Positions 34,754 to 45,044 of a stretch of DNA of 64,000 bases are shown one piece after another. The DNA comes from Arthrobacter sp. EM1 (lineage in GTDB: Bacteria; Actinomycetota; Actinomycetes; Actinomycetales; Micrococcaceae). The stretch covers positions 2,046,001 through 2,110,000 of the forward strand of contig NZ_CP124836.1 in the NCBI RefSeq assembly GCF_029964055.1. Direction: 5' to 3'. The position numbers and the translations under genes are program-made. Under the pieces are notes generated by a model, which did not search any database, had not been told where the DNA came from, and was given only the letters and a program-made list of their open reading frames with translations. Position 1 is the stretch's first letter. Every line of letters starts with the position of its first letter.

Positions 34754-37700
34754 TTAGGCCTCAATTTTCTCGACGGCGATGTGCAACTCGGTGCCGTCTC
34801 CGTTGGAGGACAGCCCGAGTTCCACGGTGAGCGTTTCGGTGGATACCAGGTTTTCGTGCACCCGGATGGCGTCGATGACGTCCACGGGCGCCGCGACGGT
34901 GGTCCTGATCCGGTCGCTGACATTGAGCCCGGCATCCTTGCGGGCCTGCTGGATGCTACGGACCATGTCCCGGGCCAGGCCCTCGGCCTCGAGCTCGGGT
35001 GTGACCTCGGTGTTGAGCACCACAAACCCACCGCCCGGGAGCACGGCTGCCGCGCGGGAACCGGCGCCTTCAGCGGCTTCGGCGACGACGGTTTCCAGGG
35101 TGTATTCCTGCGGCTCAAGATCGAGCCCGCCGACGGTCACAACACCTGCCTCGCTGACTGACCAGTCGCCGGACTTGGCGCCCTTGATGGCCTGCTGGAC
35201 GTTCTTGCCCAGCCGCGGCCCGGCGGCCCGGGCGTTGACTACGAGCTTCTGCTCGATCCCGAACTCCGCCGGCGAGGCGCTCCCGGCGTCGAGCAGGCGG
35301 ACGGACCGCAGGTTCAGTTCGTCGGCGACAACACCGGCGAAGCCCGCCAGCGCGTCGGCGCCCGGTGCCACAACAGTGAGTTCCTGCAACGGCAGCCGGA
35401 CCCGGAGGTTGGCGGCCTTGCGCAGTGAGGATCCGGTGGAGCAGATCTGCTGGATCTTATCCATCGCCTCGACGAGTCCCGGGTTGGCCGGGAACAGGTC
35501 CGCGTCCGGCCAGTCGGCCAGGTGCACGGAGCGCCCGCCGGTGAGGCCGCGCCAGATCTCCTCGGAGACCAGTGGCAGCAGCGGGGCCGCGACCCGGCAC
35601 ACCGTCTCCAGCGCCGTGTAGAGCGCGTCGAAGGCGTCGGGGTTTTCGTCGAAGAAGCGCAGCCGGCTGCGGCGGACGTACCAATTCGTGAGCATGTCCA
35701 GGTAGCTGCGCAGTTCATCGCAGGCGCCGGAGATGTCGTAGCTGTCCAACTGGGCGGTCATGTTCCGGACCAGGCCGCCGGTGTTGGCCATCAGGTACTG
35801 GTCCAGGGTGTCGGCGTAGCCGTCGTGGCGCAGCTTGGCATCGTAGCCAGACGCTGTTCCATCCACTGCGTTCGATGCGTTCGTGTACAGCGTGAAGAAG
35901 CTGTAGACGTTCCACAGCGGCAGGATGACCTGGCGGACGCCCTCGCGGATGCCCTGCTCGGTGACTACGAGATTCCCGCCGCGCAGGATCGGGCTGGACA
36001 TCAGGAACCAGCGCATCGCGTCCGAGCCGTCCCGGTCCAGGACCTCGGAAACGTCAGGGTAGTTCTGCAGGCTCTTGGACATCTTCTGCCCGTCCGAGCC
36101 CAGGACGATGCCGTGGCTGATGACGTTGCGGAAGGCGGGCCGGTCGAACAGCGCGGTGGAGAGGATGTGCAGCATGTAGAACCAGCCGCGGGTCTGGCCG
36201 ATGTACTCGACGATGAAGTCCGCCGGGTTGTGGGTGTCGAACCATTCCTCGTTCTCGAACGGGTAGTGGACCTGACCGTAGGGCATGGACCCGGAGTCGA
36301 ACCAGACGTCCAGAACATCCTCGACCCGGCGCATGACGGATTGGCCTTCCGCCGGGGTCCGCGGATCATCCGGGTTCGGGCGGGTCAGTTCGTCAATGAA
36401 CGGCCGGTGCAGGTCGACCTGGCCGTCGTTGTTTAGCGGCAGGCGGCCGAAGTCGGCTTCGATCTCGGCGAGCGAGCCGTAGACGTCGGTGCGCGGGTAG
36501 TCCGGATCGCTGGACTGCCAGACCGGGATGGGGCTGCCCCAGTAACGGTTCCGGCTGATCGACCAGTCGCGGGCGTTGGCGAGCCATTTGCCGAACTGGC
36601 CGTCCTTGACGTTGCCCGGGATCCAGTTGATCTCCTGGTTGAGCTCGGACATCCGGTCCTTGAACTTGGTGACCTCCACGTACCAGGAGGACACGGCACG
36701 GTAGATCAGCGGGTTGCGGCAGCGCCAGCAGTGCGGGTAGCTGTGCTCGTAGCTGGCCTGGCGGACCAGGCGGCCCTGGGCGCGAAGTACCTGGGTGATG
36801 GGCTTGTTGGCTTCGAAGACCTGCAGCCCGGCGATCCCGGCGAGGTCGCCCTGGCCGAACAGCGGCAGGAACTTCGCCCCCTCGTCGACCGAGAGGACCA
36901 CGGGGATCCCGGCTTCTTCACAGACTTTCTGGTCGTCTTCACCGTAGGCGGGTGCCTGGTGGACGATGCCGGTGCCGTCGGTGGTGGTGACGTAGTCCGC
37001 CACAAGAAAGCGCCAGCCGTTCTCGGTGCCGTACTTCTCAGCGTCGGAGAAGTAGTCCCAGAGCGGTTCGTAGGTCAGCCCTTCGAGCTCGACGCCGGTG
37101 TGCCGGGAGGTGACGGCGGCTTCGGCAGCCGCCACACCCTCGGCGCCGTCGCCGTAGCCGAGGTCCTTGGCGTAGGCGCCAAGGAGGTCCCCGGCGAGCA
37201 GGAAACGCCCGGTGACCGGGGCGTCGGCGGATGCGGCTTTGATCCCCTGCGGCCCGGCCGGCAGCACAACATAGGTGATGGCGGGCCCGACCGCGAGCGC
37301 CAGGTTCGTGGGCAGCGTCCAGGGTGTGGTGGTCCAGGCGAGCGCCTGGACCCCGGCGAGCTGCTTTGACAGTTCCGAGTCCCCAGCAGTGATGGGGAAG
37401 GTGACCGTAACGGTCTGGTCCTGGCGGTTTTTGTAGACGTCGTCGTCCATCCGCAGTTCATGGTTGGACAGCGGCGTCTCGTCCTTCCAGCAGTACGGCA
37501 GCACCCGGTAGCCGTTGTAGGTGAGGCCCTTTTCGTGCAGTTGTTTGAAGGCCCAGAGCACGGACTCCATGTACTCGACGTTGAGTGTTTTGTAGTCGTT
37601 CTCGAAGTCGACCCAGCGCGCCTGGCGGGTGACGTAGCTCTTCCATTCGTCGGCGTACTTCATCACCGAGGCGCGGCAGGCGTCGTTGAACTTGTCGATG

Positions 37701-38122
37701 CCCATCGCCTCGATCTGGGTTTTATCAGTCATGCCCAGCTGTTTCATGGCTTCGAGTTCGGCGGGCAGCCCGTGGGTGTCCCAGCCAAAGCGGCGTTCGA
37801 CGCGGCGGCCGCGCTGGGTCTGGTAGCGGCCCACGAGGTCCTTGGCGTAGCCGGTCAGCAGGTGGCCGTAGTGCGGCAGGCCGTTGGCGAAGGGCGGGCC
37901 GTCGTAGAAAACGAACTCGTTGCTGCCGGGCTTTCCGCCGGGAAGGTCGGAGTCGCGCTGATCGATGCTGGCCTGGAACGTGCCGTCCTCATCCCAGTAC
38001 CTGAGGATGCGCTCTTCGATCTCCGGGAACTTCACGGAGGCCGGTACACCAGAGGTGCTCGCGGCAGAGGTGGTGGCGCCTGCGCCGGACGGAGCAGCGG
38101 AGGCCTTCGGGTAGTAAGTCAT
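34754..38122 (-). CDS. ileS: Isoleucyl-tRNA synthetase (type 2, eukaryote-like)
   Basis: A 1122-residue class I synthetase. HIGH appears as [10 protein letters not shown] near residue 88 and KMSKS as [13 protein letters not shown] near 680. Together with the length and lack of a C-terminal zinc domain, these place it in the IleRS2 group, in which natural mupirocin resistance is common. An editing domain lies between the two motifs. The ATG at 38122 has AGGA 7 nt upstream; the longer frame removes this site. A T-box leader controls it. folC follows after 3 bp. Confidence 0.97.
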   Translation of the reverse strand: MTYYPKASAAPSGAGATTSAASTSGVPASVKFPEIEERILRYWDEDGTFQASIDQRDSDLPGGKPGSNEFVFYDGPPFANGLPHYGHLLTGYAKDLVGRYQTQRGRRVERRFGWDTHGLPAELEAMKQLGMTDKTQIEAMGIDKFNDACRASVMKYADEWKSYVTRQARWVDFENDYKTLNVEYMESVLWAFKQLHEKGLTYNGYRVLPYCWKDETPLSNHELRMDDDVYKNRQDQTVTVTFPITAGDSELSKQLAGVQALAWTTTPWTLPTNLALAVGPAITYVVLPAGPQGIKAASADAPVTGRFLLAGDLLGAYAKDLGYGDGAEGVAAAEAAVTSRHTGVELEGLTYEPLWDYFSDAEKYGTENGWRFLVADYVTTTDGTGIVHQAPAYGEDDQKVCEEAGIPVVLSVDEGAKFLPLFGQGDLAGIAGLQVFEANKPITQVLRAQGRLVRQASYEHSYPHCWRCRNPLIYRAVSSWYVEVTKFKDRMSELNQEINWIPGNVKDGQFGKWLANARDWSISRNRYWGSPIPVWQSSDPDYPRTDVYGSLAEIEADFGRLPLNNDGQVDLHRPFIDELTRPNPDDPRTPAEGQSVMRRVEDVLDVWFDSGSMPYGQVHYPFENEEWFDTHNPADFIVEYIGQTRGWFYMLHILSTALFDRPAFRNVISHGIVLGSDGQKMSKSLQNYPDVSEVLDRDGSDAMRWFLMSSPILRGGNLVVTEQGIREGVRQVILPLWNVYSFFTLYTNASNAVDGTASGYDAKLRHDGYADTLDQYLMANTGGLVRNMTAQLDSYDISGACDELRSYLDMLTNWYVRRSRLRFFDENPDAFDALYTALETVCRVAAPLLPLVSEEIWRGLTGGRSVHLADWPDADLFPANPGLVEAMDKIQQICSTGSSLRKAANLRVRLPLQELTVVAPGADALAGFAGVVADELNLRSVRLLDAGSASPAEFGIEQKLVVNARAAGPRLGKNVQQAIKGAKSGDWSVSEAGVVTVGGLDLEPQEYTLETVVAEAAEGAGSRAAAVLPGGGFVVLNTEVTPELEAEGLARDMVRSIQQARKDAGLNVSDRIRTTVAAPVDVIDAIRVHENLVSTETLTVELGLSSNGDGTELHIAVEKIEA

Positions 38123-38385
38123 CTCGACATCCTGGGTTGAGCTAGTGAACAAGTGGATTCATTCAGGATGCGAGGACGGCTCCTGCACTGTCTTTCGACA
38201 ACACCGGCACCGCGGTACCACCTCACTTACCGTCACCGCGTGCGCCCCTTGGAGGGACCAACGGCGGCGGCCGCTCATTACTGCTGTGACGGGCTTACCC
38301 GTCCGGTTCTACCGGTCCCGGTCCGCTGAAAGCGGCATGAGGACGTTCTTCCGGAAGCTCACCGGTGATGGCCGGGTCGAAGCTG
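38123..38385 (-). ncRNA. ileS T-box leader (translational type)
   Basis: On the minus strand the T-box sequence GGTGGTACCGCGG (38210-38222) is intact. An ATC specifier (38367-38369) in a short stem I, within GGCCATCACCGGTGAG, matches tRNA-Ile. The Shine-Dalgarno AGGATG (38128-38133) can pair with CATCCT (38165-38170), forming a sequestrator that uncharged tRNA would open. This is the actinobacterial design, which controls translation instead of termination. Confidence 0.92.
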
Positions 38386-38462
38386 CTACAAGAAGTCTAA
38401 CAACTGTCGCGGCTCCGTTGTGCCTGCACCGAGTCCCGCTGCTCAGGATCCTGGGCCGGGCC

Positions 38463-38490
38463 ACCCCGCGGTCATTATCGACCACGGGGT
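38463..38490 (-). terminator. Probable terminator after the phosphodiesterase gene
   Basis: ACCCCGCGGTC (38463-38473) pairs with GACCACGGGGT (38480-38490) with one mismatch across a 6-nt loop, 30 bp beyond the stop codon. There is no T-tract. The rest of 38386-38519 shows nothing gene-like and should hold the ileS promoter. Confidence 0.55.
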
Positions 38491-38519
38491 AACCAAGCCC
38501 GTCGGTGCGCTACGGCCGC

Positions 38520-39602
38520 TCAGCGGCCGGTCTTGAGCTCGAAACTGCGCGGCAGCTTTATGCCGGATTCGGCCATAACGTCCCGCAGCCGGTCGGGGTA
38601 GTCCGTGATGAGGCCGTCTACCCCGAGGGCGATCAGGGCGCGCATGGTGGGCTTGTCGTCGACGGTCCACGGAATGACCTGCATGCCGGCGGCGTGTGCC
38701 CGGCTGACCATGTCGGCGGTGACATACGGGACGTAGTCCTGATCGGTGACTGCGCCATCCTGGGGCGTGCCGTGCACCGGGGACACCGCAGTGACCCCAA
38801 GGGAGGCCGCGGCCGCGACCAGATCCCCGCCAAAGTCGTCCGCGTCGATACCGCCGAGCCACGGCGAGCTGCCGGGCTGGCCGGCCTCAAGGAAGTCCTT
38901 GTTGGTCAGGGCAACGGTGGGGATCTGCGGCTGGCGTTCCCGGACCAGGCGCAGCGAGCCCCAGTCGAAGCTTTGGATGGAGACCCGGCTTTGCATGTGC
39001 GCCTTGTTGATTTCCTGCAGCGCGACGTCCACGAACTGCTCCCGCGGGGCGGTCTCCTCGGGCGCTCCGGCTTCGACCTTCGTTTCGATATTGAACCGGA
39101 CCTGGCTGGCACGGTAGGACCGGGCCAGGGCAAAGACCTCGGCGAGGGTGGGCATTTTGGCGCCTGGGGACGCTGCCTGGCCCGGGAATTGAGGCTGGGT
39201 CAGCGAGCCGCAGTCCAGGCTCCGGACCTGTGCGAAGGTCAGGTCCTTGACGTATTTGCCGACGTAGGGAAACTGCGGGTCGCCCGCCGTCACCGGCGCG
39301 GTGTCCTGGCATTTTTTGTCGCTGATCTTGCGGTCGTGGGTAATCACCTCGCGGCCGTCTTTGGTGATCTGGAGGTCAAGTTCAAGCGTCGAGACACCGG
39401 TCTCGAGGCCCTTCGCGAACGATGCCAGCGTCGACTCGACGGTGAGACCGATGCCGCCGCGGTGCGCCTGAAGGTCAAAGTGGTGGTCGGCGCCTGTGCC
39501 CGAATCGCGGGAACGGGTGTCGGCGGCGTCGGCCTGGGCCGTGGTGGCGAGGAGCAGGGCGGCGCTCAGTACTGCGGCGCCGAGCTTGGTCGTGGTGCGC
39601 AT
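38520..39602 (-). CDS. Secreted glycerophosphodiester phosphodiesterase
   Basis: A 360-residue GDPD TIM-barrel enzyme that releases glycerol-3-phosphate from glycerophosphodiesters, probably outside the membrane. A Sec signal peptide (KLGAAVLSAALLLATTAQADA, cut near residue 26) precedes the catalytic HRGG. The PENT motif reads VEST (GLTVESTLASF), while the metal-binding ELDLQ and the second histidine (VITHDRK) are kept. The ATG at 39602 was chosen as the start that puts the signal peptide at the N-terminus. Confidence 0.92.
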   Translation of the reverse strand: MRTTTKLGAAVLSAALLLATTAQADAADTRSRDSGTGADHHFDLQAHRGGIGLTVESTLASFAKGLETGVSTLELDLQITKDGREVITHDRKISDKKCQDTAPVTAGDPQFPYVGKYVKDLTFAQVRSLDCGSLTQPQFPGQAASPGAKMPTLAEVFALARSYRASQVRFNIETKVEAGAPEETAPREQFVDVALQEINKAHMQSRVSIQSFDWGSLRLVRERQPQIPTVALTNKDFLEAGQPGSSPWLGGIDADDFGGDLVAAAASLGVTAVSPVHGTPQDGAVTDQDYVPYVTADMVSRAHAAGMQVIPWTVDDKPTMRALIALGVDGLITDYPDRLRDVMAESGIKLPRSFELKTGR

Positions 39603-39769
39603 GGGGATGAGTCTCCACTCTGGTGGTGTGCAGTTGCACCCGCCACGGTCCCCGCCCGCGGCCAACAGCGCACCACCCCTGGCCCACGGCAGAGCCAAGT
39701 GCAGATGAACGCCGGGCGTCCGGTTTCCGGCCGGCCAGTCCGGACCCGGCCGGAGTCCGGCGGACCCGC

Positions 39770-40528
39770 CTAGTTTTTGCGGATCAGCTTGTGGTTGGCG
39801 GCCTGCGCGACCGGACGGATCACAATCTGGTCGAGGTTCACGTGGTGCGGCGCCGTGACGGCGTAGCGGACGACGTCCGCGACATCCGCTGCGGTGAGCG
39901 GCTTCTCAACTCCCTGATAGACCTTGGCGGCTGAGGCCTGGTCCCCGAGGCGGTTCAGGGCGAACTCCTCCGTCTGCACCAGGCCGGGGACCACCTCAAT
40001 AACGCGGAGGTTGTGTTCGGCCTCTTCGAGGCGCAGCGCACCGGTCAGCGCGTGCTGGCCGAACTTTGCCGCGTTATAACCGCCGCCCCCCTCATAAGCG
40101 GACAGCCCGGCCGTTGACGTCAGATTCAGGACCGTACCCTCGCCAACCGCACGCAGCATCGGCAGGAAGGCCCGGATGAGCTTTAAGGTGCCGAGAACGT
40201 TGACCTCGAACATCCATTCCCAGTCCTCGGTCTTTGCCCCGGCCACCGTGTCCGCGCCGCGGGCGCCGCCGGCAATGTTGATCAGGGTGTCGATCCCGCC
40301 GGCGCGGGTCACCTCGTCCACCAGCCGGGCGACGGCGGCGTCGTCGGTCACGTCCGCCGGAAGGGCGACGGCGCCGGTTTCCGCGGCGAGCGCCGCCAAC
40401 CGGTCCGCGCGGCGGGCCACGGCGTACACCGTCCAGCCCGCGCTCCGGAGCGCCCGCACGGTGGCCTCGCCGATTCCGGTGCTGGCGCCGGTTACTACTG
40501 CCGCTTTGTGCTGGATTCCCTCAGTCAT
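39770..40528 (-). CDS. Short-chain dehydrogenase/reductase
   Basis: A 252-residue classical SDR. It has the cofactor motif VVTGASTGIGEA at residues 11-22, NIAGGA in place of NNAG, and the catalytic Ser-Tyr-Lys in LTSTAGLSAYEGGGGYNAAKFG (Ser near 142, YNAAK near 155). Arg residues after the second strand suggest NADP(H). The substrate is unknown. TAGGGT (40535-40540) ends 6 nt before the ATG, so the mRNA may be leaderless. Confidence 0.9.
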   Translation of the reverse strand: MTEGIQHKAAVVTGASTGIGEATVRALRSAGWTVYAVARRADRLAALAAETGAVALPADVTDDAAVARLVDEVTRAGGIDTLINIAGGARGADTVAGAKTEDWEWMFEVNVLGTLKLIRAFLPMLRAVGEGTVLNLTSTAGLSAYEGGGGYNAAKFGQHALTGALRLEEAEHNLRVIEVVPGLVQTEEFALNRLGDQASAAKVYQGVEKPLTAADVADVVRYAVTAPHHVNLDQIVIRPVAQAANHKLIRKN

Positions 40529-40545
40529 GGCACCACCCTAGTGGA

Positions 40546-42117
40546 TCAGCGCACGGTGCTGGATTCCAGGTCCTCGTCCTCGAGGCCGAGGACCTTGAGC
40601 TTGCCGCTCTTCCGGTCGGCGAGGTACTCCTTCATTTCGCGCTTGATGACCGGCAGCAGCAGGTAGACCCCGAGCAGGTTCACGAAGGCGCAGACGAACA
40701 GTGCAGCGTCGGCGAAGTTCAGCACCTGGGTGAAGGTCAGCACGGTTCCCACGACGGTAAAGAACAGGAAGACGCACTTGTAGCTGACCTCGGAGGCCTT
40801 GCTCCGGCCGAAGAGGTATTCCCAGGCTTTGAGCCCGTAGTAGGACCAGGTGATCAGGGTGGAGAAGGCGAACAGCGAGACTGCCACGGCCAGCACTGCG
40901 GGAAACCACGGGAGCACGGTAGCAAAGGCGTCAGAGGTCAGAATGACGCCGTCGGGGGCGCCCTTGCCGGCCTGTACCTGATCCATGCCGGCCTGGAAGC
41001 TCGGTGCTCCGCCGATGATGATGGCGAGTGCTGTCATGGTACAGATGACCACCGTGTCGATGAGGGGTTCGAACATGGCCACAAAGCCTTCGCTCACGGG
41101 CCGGGTGGTCTTGACGGCAGAGTGGGCAATGGCGGCTGACCCCAGGCCGGCTTCGTTGGAGAACGCGGCGCGCTGGAAGCCCACGATCATCACGCCGACG
41201 ACGCCGCCGGTGAGGCCTTGCGGATTGAACGCACCGCCAATGATCGATCCCATTGCGGCGGGGACATGGTCCAGGTTGGCGAGGATGACGAACAGGCAGG
41301 CGAGTACGTAGATAATTCCCATGGCCGGGACGAGTTTGCTGGTGGTGGCCCCGATCGACTTGATGCCGCCTAGGATCACGGCGGCCACCAGGGCGGCCAG
41401 GACGACCCCAAAGATCAACGCGGCCCCGGCGCTGCCGAGCGGACCGTCCTCGCCGCCCGTGACGTTTTGTACCTGGGCGAACGTCTGGTTTGCCTGGAAC
41501 ATGTTGCCGCCGGCGATACCGAAGATCAGGATGGCGACGGCGAAGATGCCGGTGAGCGTCTTGGCCGGGAACCGTCCGAACTTCTTGAACGCGATGGGCA
41601 GGTACTTGAACGGCCCGCCCGTCACCGTCCCGTCAGCGTGGACTTCCCGGTATTTGACCCCGAGGGTGCACTCGGCAAACTTCGTGGCCATGCCAAGCAG
41701 ACCGGCAAGGATCATCCAGAATGTCGCTCCGGGGCCACCGAGCGCCATAGCCGCGCCGACGCCGGCGATGTTGCCCAGCCCCACGGTGCCGGACAGTGCC
41801 GAGGTCAACGCGTGGAAGTGCGGAACCTCGCCGGGATCGGATTTTGACGAGTAATGGCCGCGGATCACCTCGTGGGAGGTCTTGAGACCGCGGAACTGGA
41901 TAAAGCCGAAGTAGACCGTGAAGATCACACCGGCGGCGATGAGCCAGGCCACGACGGCCGGAAAGCTCACCTCACCGATAGTGATGGGGAAAAAGACAAT
42001 ATTTGAGAAAGTCTCGGTGACCGGCTGAAAGACCGTATCTGCCGCGCTTTCTACGGCCGACAGCCAGCCGATCTCGTCGGAGGCAGCTTGTGTTGGCAGC
42101 GCTTGGTAAATTGACAT
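40546..42117 (-). CDS. Alanine/glycine:cation symporter (AGCS family)
   Basis: A 523-residue membrane protein with about ten helices that imports alanine or glycine with Na+. The family region ALSGTVGLGNIAGVGAAMALGGPG, read as SGTVGLGNIAGVG then AAMALGGPG, is near residue 110, and FSNEAGLGSAAIAHSA is near 320. GGAGG lies almost against the ATG at 42117. Upstream is a CRP-like palindrome, so carbon-responsive control is plausible. It is divergent from valS. Confidence 0.94.
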   Translation of the reverse strand: MSIYQALPTQAASDEIGWLSAVESAADTVFQPVTETFSNIVFFPITIGEVSFPAVVAWLIAAGVIFTVYFGFIQFRGLKTSHEVIRGHYSSKSDPGEVPHFHALTSALSGTVGLGNIAGVGAAMALGGPGATFWMILAGLLGMATKFAECTLGVKYREVHADGTVTGGPFKYLPIAFKKFGRFPAKTLTGIFAVAILIFGIAGGNMFQANQTFAQVQNVTGGEDGPLGSAGAALIFGVVLAALVAAVILGGIKSIGATTSKLVPAMGIIYVLACLFVILANLDHVPAAMGSIIGGAFNPQGLTGGVVGVMIVGFQRAAFSNEAGLGSAAIAHSAVKTTRPVSEGFVAMFEPLIDTVVICTMTALAIIIGGAPSFQAGMDQVQAGKGAPDGVILTSDAFATVLPWFPAVLAVAVSLFAFSTLITWSYYGLKAWEYLFGRSKASEVSYKCVFLFFTVVGTVLTFTQVLNFADAALFVCAFVNLLGVYLLLPVIKREMKEYLADRKSGKLKVLGLEDEDLESSTVR

Positions 42118-42328
42118 TCCTCCACTAGAACGTCAATCGAACGTGATCGCAATCACATTTCGAATACCCTACGAAATTTGCGTTTGTCTTTGGTAGGTAT
42201 CTGACACGGTTCTCGGTGGCGGAATCGTGTACGGACAGGCGTACAGACAATCGATCCGACTTCGGTGTTGATGCCCCGCCTTCCCGCCGTTGCCCTGCGG
42301 GGTCCTCCGGCCATGGAAGAATTGCCCC
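42118..42328. promoter_or_regulatory. Divergent agcS / valS region with two palindromic operators
   Basis: CGTGA-TCGCAA-TCACA (42142-42157) is a good match to the CRP/GlxR consensus TGTGA-N6-TCACA, 25-40 bp before the symporter start. A second, perfect palindrome TGTACG-GACAGG-CGTACA (42228-42245) lies about 84 bp before the valS start. No T-box was found for valS. Confidence 0.55.
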
Positions 42329-44947
42329 ATGGCTGAAGACACGCAGGGTACAGACACGCCCACCACCGCCCCCATCAATGTTCCGGACAAGCCCGCCCTG
42401 GAAGGGCTGGAAACCGCGCTTACCCGGCGCTGGCTTGACGACGGGACCTACAAGTTCAACCCGGACACCACCCGGGAGCAGGTCTACTCGATCGATACTC
42501 CCCCGCCCACCGCGTCGGGTTCGCTGCACGTCGGCCACATGTTCTCCTACACCCAGACCGACGTCGTGGCCCGCTACCAGCGGATGACCGGCAAGAATGT
42601 CTTTTACCCGATGGGCTGGGACGACAACGGCCTGCCCACCGAGCGACGCGTGCAGAACTACTTCGGTGTACGCTGCGACCCAACGACCGCATACGACGCC
42701 GGCTACCGCCCCCCGGCGGAGCCGGCCAAGAACCAGCGCGACTTCGACGTCGTCTCGCGCCGGAACTTCATCGAACTCTGCGAGGAGCTCGCGGTCGAGG
42801 ACGAAAAGGTCTTCGAGAACCTGTTCCAGACCCTCGGCCTGTCCGTGGACTGGGACCTGACGTACCGCACCATCGACGACAAGTCCCGTGCCATCTCCCA
42901 GCGTGCCTTCCTGGCGAACCTGGCTGCCGGCGATGCGTACATGGCCGAGGCGCCCACCCTGTGGGACGTAACCTTCCTCACCGCTGTGGCCCAGGCCGAG
43001 CTGGAGGACCGCGAAGTTGCCGGCGCGTACTACCGCTTCCCCTTCTTCACCCAAGACGGCGAGAAGATCTTCATCGAGACCACCCGCCCGGAACTGCTGG
43101 CCGCCTGTGCCGCGCTCGTGGCGAATCCCGACGACGAACGCTACAAGCCGCTGTTCGGCACAAAAGTCACCTCCCCGCTGTTCGGCGTCGAGGTGGAAAT
43201 CAAAGCCCACCCGCTCGCCAAGGCGGACAAAGGCTCCGGCATCGCCATGGTCTGCACCTTCGGGGACCTCACCGACGTCACCTGGTGGCGCGAACTCCAG
43301 CTGCCCACCCGCGCGATCGTGGGCCGTGACGGGCGCATCCTGGGCGAGACGCCGGAGTGGATCACCACTGCCGAAGGCCGCGCCCACTTCGAGGCGATCG
43401 CCGGCAAGACCGTGTTCAGCGCCAAAGAAGGCGTGGTGGAGCTGCTGGCGGCAGCGGAACTGCTCGACGGCGAACCGAAGAAGATCATGCACCCGGTGAA
43501 CTTCTTCGAGAAGGGCGACAAGCCCCTTGAAGTTGTAACGTCACGCCAGTGGTACATCCGCAACGGCGGCCGTGACGCCGAACGCCGTGAGCGGCTCATT
43601 GCCCGCGGCCACGAAATCGAATTCCACCCGGCATTTATGCGTTCCCGCTACGAGAACTGGATCTCCGGACTGAACGGGGACTGGCTCGTTTCCCGCCAGC
43701 GCTTCTTCGGTGTGCCCGTGCCCGTCTGGTACCCGCTGGACGCCGACGGCAACCCCGACTTCGCAGCTCCGATCGTCCCGTCCGACGCGCAGCTGCCGGT
43801 GGATCCGGCGGCTGATGCGGCACCGGGGTACGAAGAGTCCCGGCGCGACGTGCCGGGGGGCTTCACCGGCGACGCCGATGTGCTCGACACCTGGGCCACC
43901 TCGTCGTTGACACCGCAGATCGTGGGTGGCTGGAGCACCGACGAGGCGCTCTTCGCCAAGGTCTTTCCGTTCGACGTCCGCCCGCAGGCCCACGACATCA
44001 TCCGGACGTGGCTGTTCTCCACCGCCGTCCGCGCGGATGCCCTGCAGGACGTCGCGCCGTGGAAGCACGCGGCCATCTCCGGCTGGATCCTTGACCCGGA
44101 CCGCAAGAAGATGTCCAAGTCCAAGGGCAACGTGATCGTCCCGACCGAGGTGCTCAACGAATACGGTTCGGACGCCGTCCGCTACTGGGCAGCCTCGGCC
44201 AAGCTCGGCGCGGACACCGCGTATGAGATCGCGCAGATGAAGATCGGCCGGCGCCTGGCCATCAAGCTCCTGAACGCCTCCAAGTTTGTGCTGAATCTCG
44301 GCGCCACCGAGGACTCCGTCGTTTCGGCTGACCTCGCGGTGCTCAGCAACCCCCTGGACCGGGCCGTGCTGGCCCAGCTCTCCGAGGTGGTCCGCCTGGC
44401 CACCAAGGCGTTCGAAAACTACGACTATGCCCGCGCCCTGCAGATTTCCGAGAGCTTCTTCTGGCACTTCACCGATGACTACGTGGAGCTCATCAAGGAC
44501 CGCGCCTACGGTGCCGCAGGCGGGACTGAACAGGCTTCAGTCCTGGCAGCACTGGCGACGAGCCTTGATACCCTGCTGCGCCTCTTCGCCCCGTTCCTGC
44601 CGTTCGCCACGGAGGAAGTCTGGAGCTGGTGGCGGACGGGTTCGGTGCACCGTGCACAGTGGCCCTCCGCCGTCGAAATCGACGGTGACACCACGTTGCT
44701 GGCCACTGTAGGGACCGCGCTCAGCGGGATCCGGAAAGCCAAATCGGAGGCCAAGGTCAAGCAGCGCACCGAGGTCCTGTCGGCGACCATCACGGCTCCG
44801 GAGTCCCTCACAACGCAACTGAAAGCCGGCCTGGCCGACCTGAAGGCCGCGGCAAACGCCCGGGAACTGATCCTCGTGGGCGGCGACGGCGAACTGACCG
44901 TCGGCGATGTTGTCCTGGCCCCGGCCGAGGAGACCGGGCAAGCCTGA
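42329..44947 (+). CDS. valS: Valyl-tRNA synthetase (archaeal-like subtype)
   Basis: An 872-residue class I synthetase. HIGH appears as GSLHVGHMFSYTQTD near residue 72, and KMSKS as DRKKMSKSKGNVIVP near 590. GWDDNGLPTERRVQNYFGV after the first motif resembles the archaeal-type ValRS also found in some bacteria, not the common E. coli type. The C-terminus has a short helical tail. The ATG at 42329 is used because GGAAGA lies 8 nt upstream; a longer frame starts in the intergenic region. A strong terminator follows. Confidence 0.96.
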   Translation: MAEDTQGTDTPTTAPINVPDKPALEGLETALTRRWLDDGTYKFNPDTTREQVYSIDTPPPTASGSLHVGHMFSYTQTDVVARYQRMTGKNVFYPMGWDDNGLPTERRVQNYFGVRCDPTTAYDAGYRPPAEPAKNQRDFDVVSRRNFIELCEELAVEDEKVFENLFQTLGLSVDWDLTYRTIDDKSRAISQRAFLANLAAGDAYMAEAPTLWDVTFLTAVAQAELEDREVAGAYYRFPFFTQDGEKIFIETTRPELLAACAALVANPDDERYKPLFGTKVTSPLFGVEVEIKAHPLAKADKGSGIAMVCTFGDLTDVTWWRELQLPTRAIVGRDGRILGETPEWITTAEGRAHFEAIAGKTVFSAKEGVVELLAAAELLDGEPKKIMHPVNFFEKGDKPLEVVTSRQWYIRNGGRDAERRERLIARGHEIEFHPAFMRSRYENWISGLNGDWLVSRQRFFGVPVPVWYPLDADGNPDFAAPIVPSDAQLPVDPAADAAPGYEESRRDVPGGFTGDADVLDTWATSSLTPQIVGGWSTDEALFAKVFPFDVRPQAHDIIRTWLFSTAVRADALQDVAPWKHAAISGWILDPDRKKMSKSKGNVIVPTEVLNEYGSDAVRYWAASAKLGADTAYEIAQMKIGRRLAIKLLNASKFVLNLGATEDSVVSADLAVLSNPLDRAVLAQLSEVVRLATKAFENYDYARALQISESFFWHFTDDYVELIKDRAYGAAGGTEQASVLAALATSLDTLLRLFAPFLPFATEEVWSWWRTGSVHRAQWPSAVEIDGDTTLLATVGTALSGIRKAKSEAKVKQRTEVLSATITAPESLTTQLKAGLADLKAAANARELILVGGDGELTVGDVVLAPAEETGQA

Positions 44948-44963
44948 CGGCTGTCCGCCCGGG

Positions 44964-45020
44964 AGACCAAAAGAGGGCCCTCCGCCCGGCTCACGCCGGG
45001 CGGAGGTCCCTCTTTGGTCT
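44964..45020. terminator. Bidirectional terminator between valS and the ABM gene
   Basis: A stem of about 24 bp with one bulged base (44964-44989 with 44996-45020) and a 6-nt loop lies between convergent genes. Confidence 0.88.
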
Positions 45021-45044
45021 GGCTGATCCTTGCTTTCCGGGGCC

